NCBI GenBank assembly: GCA_026225945.1
Contig: JAMJFZ010002481.1
Span: forward strand, 1-64,000
Direction of reading: 5' to 3'
DNA from: Cricetomys ansorgei
Taxonomy: Eukaryota; Chordata; Mammalia; Rodentia; Nesomyidae
Length of the DNA stretch: 64,000 nt
Shown: positions 57,701 to 64,000 of the stretch, piece by piece
Numbering within the stretch: the stretch's first letter is position 1
How the letters are laid out: each line of letters opens with the position of its first letter
Notes under the pieces: generated by a model
The model's database searches: none
What the model was told of the DNA's origin: nothing
The model's input: the letters and a program-made list of their open reading frames with translations, nothing else
Made by a program: the position numbers and the translations under genes

Positions 57701-58765
57701 GCAGAAGCAATAAGAAAATAGTATTTACTGCCTACTTACCTGCGGATTGTCTCTGACAGTTTCCTCTCCGTCCACCGGATGGAGTACAAAGCCACAAATG
57801 ATAACCATTTGGCAGTTTAATCAGAAGTTTGCCACCCTCTGAGTTCCAGAACAGAACTCCTTTGTGATTGGGACAGAGTGGGGAGGGAGTCCTTTAGAGG
57901 CACCTTGTAGCACGGGGCGAGACAGGAGTGTAAAAACCATTTCTACTCTGCATACACTGTTGCCATTAGGGGTGACTGGGAGAAAGATAAATGGGGAGAA
58001 GCCCCCGAGGCTGCATGACCCCAGCGAGCTGCCTTTGGGAGCTCCAGGGCACACACCTGAGCTGCCCCAGCTTCTTGCTCCTTGGCTCTTCCTTAGCTCT
58101 GCTTCTTTTTAAATTGTAGTCTTATTTTTATTCTGGCCTGTTTTAAGTGCCTCTAATTGTTAGAGATCAACGTGTGGCTTAAGACCATTTGGGGGTTTCA
58201 GGGGCACATGGCCATGGCCCCAGTCTCTGATATTTGAGACATGCAGAGCCACAACTGTGCCTGCCTGTCAAGTCAGATTTTGTTATATTCTTGCCTCCGG
58301 GGAAAAGCTCCATCCTGAGTTTCACCACTCTCCGAAGTCCAGGTGTAAAGCAGCTTGCCTGGTATCAGGCTGCTGGCAGCTCTCTCCCACGAGGCAGGGT
58401 GGGTAGGGCTCCTAGGGGACCTCAGACATACGTCGACCAGAGAGCATACAGGGTGCGGCAGGATCGTTTAAAGAATTGGATATTGTGTTGGGCTGCAGAA
58501 AGACTTGGCTTTATGATTTATTGGCAGGTAGCAAGTCAGACGTAGTGAACCAACCCTCCTCTCCCTCCACTTCCGCATGTTCTGGGGACGGAACTCAGAT
58601 CATCATGTTCAAGCGTGTGCTGAGGCAGGCACTGATAGAGGGTCCTGGCTGGGCTGTGCCAACTGTGGGTCTGAGCGACCTGTCACAGGGATGGAGAGCC
58701 ATCTCAGTGTTTCCAAAGTCCGGATGAAATGCACACACGTTTGCCTAAAGAAATGTAGCTAAAGA
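57701..58765 (+). other. Region beyond the provirus, no recognised gene
   Basis: Open frames at 57864-58112 and 58234-58545 have no splice or domain support. A diverged SINE-like piece ('ggacggaactcagatcatc') lies at 58580-58700. Confidence 0.4.
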
Positions 58766-58842
58766 ACATGCCCCTCCCTCCCTCCCTTCCTTCCTTTTTT
58801 CCTCCCTCCCTTCCTCCCTCCCTTCCTTCCTTCCTTCCTTTG
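58766..58842 (+). repeat. (CCTT/CCCT)n microsatellite
   Basis: A pyrimidine-only tract of CCCT and CCTT units. Confidence 0.95.
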
Positions 58843-58886
58843 GTTTGATTCTTTGACTAGGGTGAGATGAGGGAAGGTAGAAGCTT

Positions 58887-59015
58887 GGCTTTGGTTGTGT
58901 CATACTGTGCGCCAGGTCTGTGGGCTTTGGTTGCGTCATACTGTGCGCCAGGTCTGTGGGCTTTGGTTGGATCATACTGTGCGCCAGGTCTGTGGGCTAT
59001 GGTTGTGTCATACTA
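58887..59015 (+). repeat. 36-bp minisatellite, about 3.6 copies
   Basis: Tandem unit beginning GGCTTTGGTTG.GTCATACT and ending GTGCGCCAGGTCTGTG, starting at 58887, 58923, 58959 and 58995. Copies differ at only a few positions and the last is truncated. Confidence 0.93.
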
Positions 59016-59214
59016 TTCTTTTTACTGACTTTACAGAAAAGGAAAGCGAAGTACAGAGATGTTTGTGACTTACCCAGGGCCACACAGGTTGTTGTGTTAG
59101 AACCTGCGCTCTACTTCCTATCTAACTCCACAACCCTCATCCCTTCCAGCAACTCAGAACGGCGTTAGATGTTGTTACAAATTTTCTTTAAAAACAGGAA
59201 AATACTAGTTACAT

Positions 59215-59475
59215 GAAGTTGCACATGCTTGTAATCTCATAAAACTGAAGAAGGAGAAATGCTGTGAATTTGAGGCCATTCTGGGCTCAATACTAGGATA
59301 GGCAGAGCTACAGAGAAAGACCTCTCCCCCTGAAAACAAAAGTAGTCAAGTGAGGTAGTACATACCCATAATCCTAAAACTTGAGAGGTAGAAGTAGAAA
59401 GATCAGGCCTTCCATACACAGTGAGTTCAAAGCCATCCTGAGCTATACCAGATCCCATTTCAAAACAAAACAACA
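59215..59475 (+). repeat. Two old B1-like SINE units, plus
   Basis: Each has a 'cttgtaatctcataaaac' or 'cccataatcctaaaacttg' promoter-like part and 'gagttcaaagccatcctgagc'-type body, with A-rich tails. Confidence 0.55.
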
Positions 59476-59504
59476 AAAAGTAAATAAAATAGAAAAACAG
59501 TAGT

Positions 59505-60385
59505 CTTAGGGTTTCTATTGCTGTCATAATACATCATGATCAAAGGCAATTTAATGAGGAAAGGGGTTTATTTAGCTGATAGCTTGTAGTCAGCCCATCA
59601 TCCATGAAGTCAGGACAGGAACTCAAGGCAGGAACTTGGAGGCAGGCTCTGATGCAGAGGTGGGGGGGTGCTGTTTACTGGCTTGCTTCTCATGGTTTTC
59701 TCAACCTGCTTTCTTAAAGAACCCAGAACCACCAGCCCAGGGGTGGCATCACCCACACTGAGCTGGGCCCTCACACACCGATCATCAATTAAAAAAAAAA
59801 AAAATGTATCCCAGGCTTGCCTGTAGGCCAGCCTGCTGGGGTAGGTTTCTTAGTTAAAGTTTCCTCTTCCCAAATGACTCTAATTTGTGTAAGGCTGACA
59901 TAAAATTACTCATCATAGTAATAAATATTTGGTAGAAAAATTCGAATGGAAAGGAAAGAAAAAGAGCATACAGTGCTAAAAGGAGATTAGTTTCTTTTTC
60001 ACTGCTCTGACAAAATGCTTGGTAAAAATAACTCAATAAGGGAAAGGTTCATTTTGGCTCGCAGTTCAAGGGTATGACAGTCAGAAGGAGTACAGCCCAT
60101 CATGGCGGGAAAAGAATGGAAGCTGGGGTGTGAGGTGGTTGGTGACATTGCTGTCAGGGATCAGAAGAAGATAAACAGTAGGGCTCACCCTTTTAATCCT
60201 CTTCCAGTTTAATTCGGTCTAAGATCCCAGTCTGAGTGCCCAGCTGGCACTACCCACACTTATGTGGCTCCTCCATCTTTAATTTAACTTCTCCAGAAAT
60301 ACCCTCATAGACAAATCCAGTTATGCATATCCTAGGTAATTCTAAGTCAAACAAGTTAACAGTGAAGATTGGCTGCCACAGTTAC
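59505..60385 (+). repeat. Two related rodent interspersed repeats
   Basis: 59505-59925 ('ttctattgctgtcataatac' to 'aaggctgacataaaattac') and 59990-60385 ('actgctctgacaaaatgctt' to 'ggctgccaca') follow the same plan of gttt-attt, 'ggcaggaact' and 'cacccacact' blocks. They are two copies of one repeat class. The family name is uncertain. Confidence 0.5.
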
Positions 60386-60954
60386 GCCTTGAGCCCCTTT
60401 AATAGTTACATTGTACAGGTCCCTCGTAAGCTTCTAATACACAAACCTTTGTCTTTAAAACCATATGCAGTCCACAACGTCTAGGCTGTGGACAGAGGAA
60501 TTGGGCATATGGGGGGGGATAACCTTGTGCTCTTGACTTTTCCTTGGAGAGAAATGCTATCCACCTTAGACAGGACACACTTTCAAACCTACGAAACAGT
60601 CCCACCAGGAGTAGTTGGTGAACTAATGAGTTTAATGTGGATCACTTAGGGTGAAGCTACAGGAGCACAGGCAGCCAGTTGTCCGTCTTACCACATCCCA
60701 AACAGCTGTTTTGCTTATATGGACTCAGAGAGGGATGTTGCGTCATGAGCCCCTCAACCCATCATGACTGGAAGACCCTGGGCCCAGTCTGTGACACTGT
60801 TCTGCCTGTACTCACTGCACTGAGAGTTCAAAAAGGCAATGTCCACACCATGGCCAGAGGACAGTACTCTGAAACAACACCTTGGTTCCTTAGCAGGGCT
60901 CTATGTTTATTCCAAAATTCTTCACAGATGTTTTAAGATCACAGAACATGTCAG

Positions 60955-61160
60955 GGGCTGGAGAGATGGCTCAGCAGTGAAGACCACACATTCCTCTTGC
61001 ATAGGATCAAAGTTTGGTTCCCAGCACCTGTGTCAGAAAGCAGGCATCCACCTGCTTCTCCAGCTCCGGGACATCTGACACTCCCGCTGGGCTCCGTGGG
61101 CATCTGTGCTCACATGCACATCGGCCCTCCAGACACATACATCACATAAATCTTCAAGAG
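60955..61160 (+). repeat. B2 SINE, plus
   Basis: 'gggctggagagatggctcagc', 'tttggttcccagcacctgtg' and 'cacatgcacatcggccctcc' mark a sense B2. A purine-rich GGGAGAAGG tract follows to 61262. Confidence 0.9.
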
Positions 61161-61707
61161 GGAGAGATCATGTCAAAGACAGAAGAGACCTGACCCCTGA
61201 AGGAGGGAGAAGGGAAGAAGTGGGGAGGGGAGGAAAAGAGGGAGAGAAAGGAAGGGGAGACCTGAGAACTGCTGGCAGAAACAGGAGTGACTGACGTGGT
61301 AAGAGCCATACAGCGCAAGAGGTTTCTCCCGGTCTCCCTGACTCCCGGTCTGTGCCTTGTGCTGACGTGTGTTTCTGTTAGAGTGGTCTGCTTTCCAAAG
61401 CCAGCATTTTAAGTCAGTACTCTAGACGTGCCATAGAGAGATCTTGGGTAGCCATGTTGGGCTCTATGGCAAGGGAAGGTGAGAGCCTGTGTGAGGTTGC
61501 CTGCGTATCTTTAGGCAGTTCCTCTCAGTATTCAGTACTATGAACATTCTAGCCACTTGTTGTACTGCACGGAGGAGTGTAAATTGTTTTCCCTGGCAGG
61601 GCCCACTGAGAAATCACATAGAAGTTAAAAGAAACAGGGGAAAAAGTTGCCCTTAGGCAATTCCAACCTCCATCCCAAATACAGTGCATGCTTACAGTGT
61701 TCAGGAT

Positions 61708-62140
61708 CAACACACACACACACACCACCACATACACATACACACACACACACACACCACACCACACACACTACACACACATACACACACACATACCACA
61801 CCACACACACTACACACATATACACACACACGCGCGCACACACACATCACATATACACACCACACACACATACATATACACCACACACATGCACACACAT
61901 TACGTATACACACAACACACACCACACACACACATCACATATACACACCACACACACACATCACATATACAACACACACCACACATACCACACACACACA
62001 TATACACACATCACATATACACACACATACATACACACCACACACACATATACACACACACACACACATACACACACACACCACACACACATATACTCAC
62101 ACACACATATACGTGCACACACACACACACACACACATCA
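61708..62140 (+). repeat. Long imperfect (CA)n array
   Basis: About 430 bp of CA with recurrent ATACAC, ACCAC and CGCG interruptions in a higher-order pattern. It yields His/Thr open frames that are not genes. Confidence 0.95.
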
Positions 62141-63574
62141 GTAGTTTTATCTACTCTCTGAGTATCCCAATATTAGGTTCACAAGTGTCTACTTCTGCCG
62201 ATGGCAAAAGTACTTCGCTTTCCGATGCCACATAATTGAGTCACATGTGTGTCTAAAAATGGTCATCCTGGAATGTTAAGCCAGTTAATTATGGTTTGTT
62301 TAGTTTCCAACTACTCACCCTATTAGTGAGGGCAAGATTATACTCTGGGTTATGGTGATGGATGAACAAATGGTACCAAATACTGTGACAAATGAGATCA
62401 ATAGTCTGTAGTGCTGTGTCCTCACAGCCAGGAGAGGATGCCCTGCCCACCATGTGGGTCTGTGTGTGAACACAGTGAGTTTGAGAGGCAGAAGGAGGCA
62501 GACTCTGCAGCATGAGAGGGTGTGGTACTCCCTGGTTACCAGGGAGGACATGATGAGTTTGTTTGCCTAGCTCCAGGTCTGGCAGGAAACAGAGCTTTTA
62601 CCCAGGGACAGTGGAAAGAGCACCTGTTCACTTCGATAAGCAGTGTGGGTGGATGAGGGAACCTCATGCTGGGGAGGACGGGGAGGCTGCTGTTAGACCA
62701 TCCAAGGCCTTTCCAGATATCAAGGACACTCCTCACGCTGGCCTTAATTTTAGAGCCCTCTCCTTGCTCATTCCCCTCAGAGGCAGCTGAGCTTTTGAGT
62801 GAAGCAGAAGCTGGACTGAAGAGGCCACTTCCCTCACCTCTGTTGTGGGCGGCCACATCTACCCTGACCTTCTGTTCCACACCTGCCATGGGCATTCGGC
62901 CTCAGGCACTCCCGGGTCTGCCTGGCACGTGGAAGGTCGGTTAGCCTCCTCCATTCCATCAGCTGACATTTCCTTCAGCTGGCAAGTCTCCTTTCTGTTT
63001 GGTGTCTGGTTCGTGAGAGTTGGTCTCCACAGAAGGGATACCTCCCTCCAGTTCATCCCGTGTCCGCACCCTTCTTAGTTCTCCTTTGGATGCTAAAGGA
63101 GTCTAGCTGAGATCTAGGAAGTTTTACTTCCTTGTTAATGTATTTCCTTTGGGGCAAGAAAATCACCCTGGATTATCACCCATGCCTTCCATTCTTACTT
63201 ACTTTAAAAATTTTGTGCTTTCCTCTTCAGGGTTTATGGTTCTTGGTGTGCAAAGTCAAATTTTGTTGCAGCAAAACTAAAGTGTTTTCTCTTTTTCCCC
63301 TGGATCTTATTAAACCTAAAATTTGATTTTATACATTTGAACTGTTACTTCAGCTATTAACTTTAAAAAAAAATTCAACAAACAGCTGAAGTCTTTGTTC
63401 TAAAGCCAAAGGTGTAAAGCCCAGTTTGGTAGCCACATGTGACTGATTAATTTGAGTTAGTAAACTAAAATTAAGTAAAATTTAAAACTCAACCCCTAAT
63501 TCACAAGAACTGCATTTTAGGTGTCCAACAATGTCATAATGCCAGTGCCTTCTGAATTTCTCAGCATTCCAGAA
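62141..63574 (+). other. No recognised gene or repeat
   Basis: An exon-like segment at 62780-62935 (acceptor TTCCCCTCAG, donor AAG|GTCGGT) has an open frame but needs a phase that exon Q does not supply. Otherwise no feature was seen. Confidence 0.4.
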
Positions 63575-63850
63575 AGTTTTATGTTGTAGAAGTTTATTTT
63601 TAGTTGTGTTTAAAATAATTGTTTTTGTGCACTATTGGAGAAAGGGATGCCTAGGCCTTGGCATTTTGTATTGTCTGCAGGTGTTGGATTTCTGGGGGGG
63701 GGGTTGTTTGGTTGCTTATGATCTGCACCTGAGGAGTTCTGAATCAATAAAAACACCTGAGCTCAGACGCTTGGGTTTCCACGCTGAGTATGGCGCTGGC
63801 CATGGTAGTGTTTCCCTCTGCCGAGGTCTGGCAGAGTTTGCACACAGGAG
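63575..63850 (+). mobile_element. Solo LTR-like element, plus; inverted copy of 25895-26165
   Basis: It carries a sense AATAAA at 63746-63751 and the TATGGCGCTGG block, and aligns along its length with the reverse complement of 25895-26165. A G-run of 12 at 63693-63704 is private to this copy. Confidence 0.6.
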
Positions 63851-64000
63851 AATGCTTCCGTGTTTTCTTTGGTGAGCCGCCCCAGCAGCAGCGTACTGCT
63901 ACAGTTCTACTCTGCTGATAGAAAGTATCAATTTCTCCCATCGGCTTCCACCAGAAGGCTCTACTGTGAGAGGGAAGGGCAGCCACAGTGGTGTGGCTGA

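Noticed and set aside
62780..62935. Exon-like segment with acceptor TTCCCCTCAG and donor AAG|GTCGGT
   Set aside because: Only one frame is open and it needs an upstream exon ending in phase 1, whereas exon Q ends in phase 2. The sequence is not recognisable.
63190..63330. Acceptor-like TTTCCTCTTCAG with short open frame
   Set aside because: No donor in a fitting phase and a quick stop. Treated as a decoy site.
1..64000. Search for CRISPR arrays, operons, bacterial defence systems, phage
   Set aside because: The sequence is clearly vertebrate: introns, SINEs, LINEs and microsatellites throughout. Regularly spaced repeats are only microsatellites and one minisatellite.

Overview
This is a mammalian, rodent-type genomic window. 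It has vertebrate split-gene structure and is filled with B1, B2, B4/ID-like SINEs, L1 3' ends, rodent LTR elements, small hAT elements, a gammaretrovirus-class provirus and long CA/TG, TC, CCT and TTTA arrays. That repertoire points to a muroid rodent; the species cannot be fixed by eye.

The window holds the middle of one large plus-strand protein-coding gene. I assembled 17 coding exons (758 to 48592) from AG/GT splice sites, open frames and matching codon phases. Together they give 2567 coding bases, about 855 codons, with no stop or phase break. The first and last coding exons of the gene are outside the window or not recognised. The helical, leucine-rich protein looks like the poorly characterised coiled-coil family CCDC162. 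This naming is from memory of the family, not from a search. The human CCDC162 locus is annotated as a pseudogene, so an intact frame here is notable. I see no other host protein-coding gene and no RNA gene.

Layout: 1-757 is intron with LTR-like sequence. 758-3317 has exons A and B. 3318-12262 is a 9 kb intron with SINEs, simple repeats and an L1 3' end. 12263-16136 has exons C to E, with exon D squeezed between SINE/LTR pieces and a sense-oriented LTR. 16137-27542 has exons F to I, with a CTGACT-rich tract, a hAT element, a pyrimidine-only tract and an antisense LTR. 27543-36051 has an old L1, a second hAT element and exons J to N. 36052-48592 has exons O to Q and a possible in-frame cassette exon. 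48593-57700 is intron or 3' region carrying a 7.5 kb decayed antisense gammaretroviral provirus. 57701-64000 is repeats only: a 36-bp minisatellite, a 430-bp CA array and an LTR that is an inverted copy of the one near 26 kb.

I found no convincing novel biological system. The items most worth checking are the intact Ccdc162-like frame, two possible frame-preserving alternative splices (exon N extension; 99-bp cassette), the altered provirus (missing leader, changed catalytic residues) and the LTR carrying a sense poly(A) signal just after exon D.
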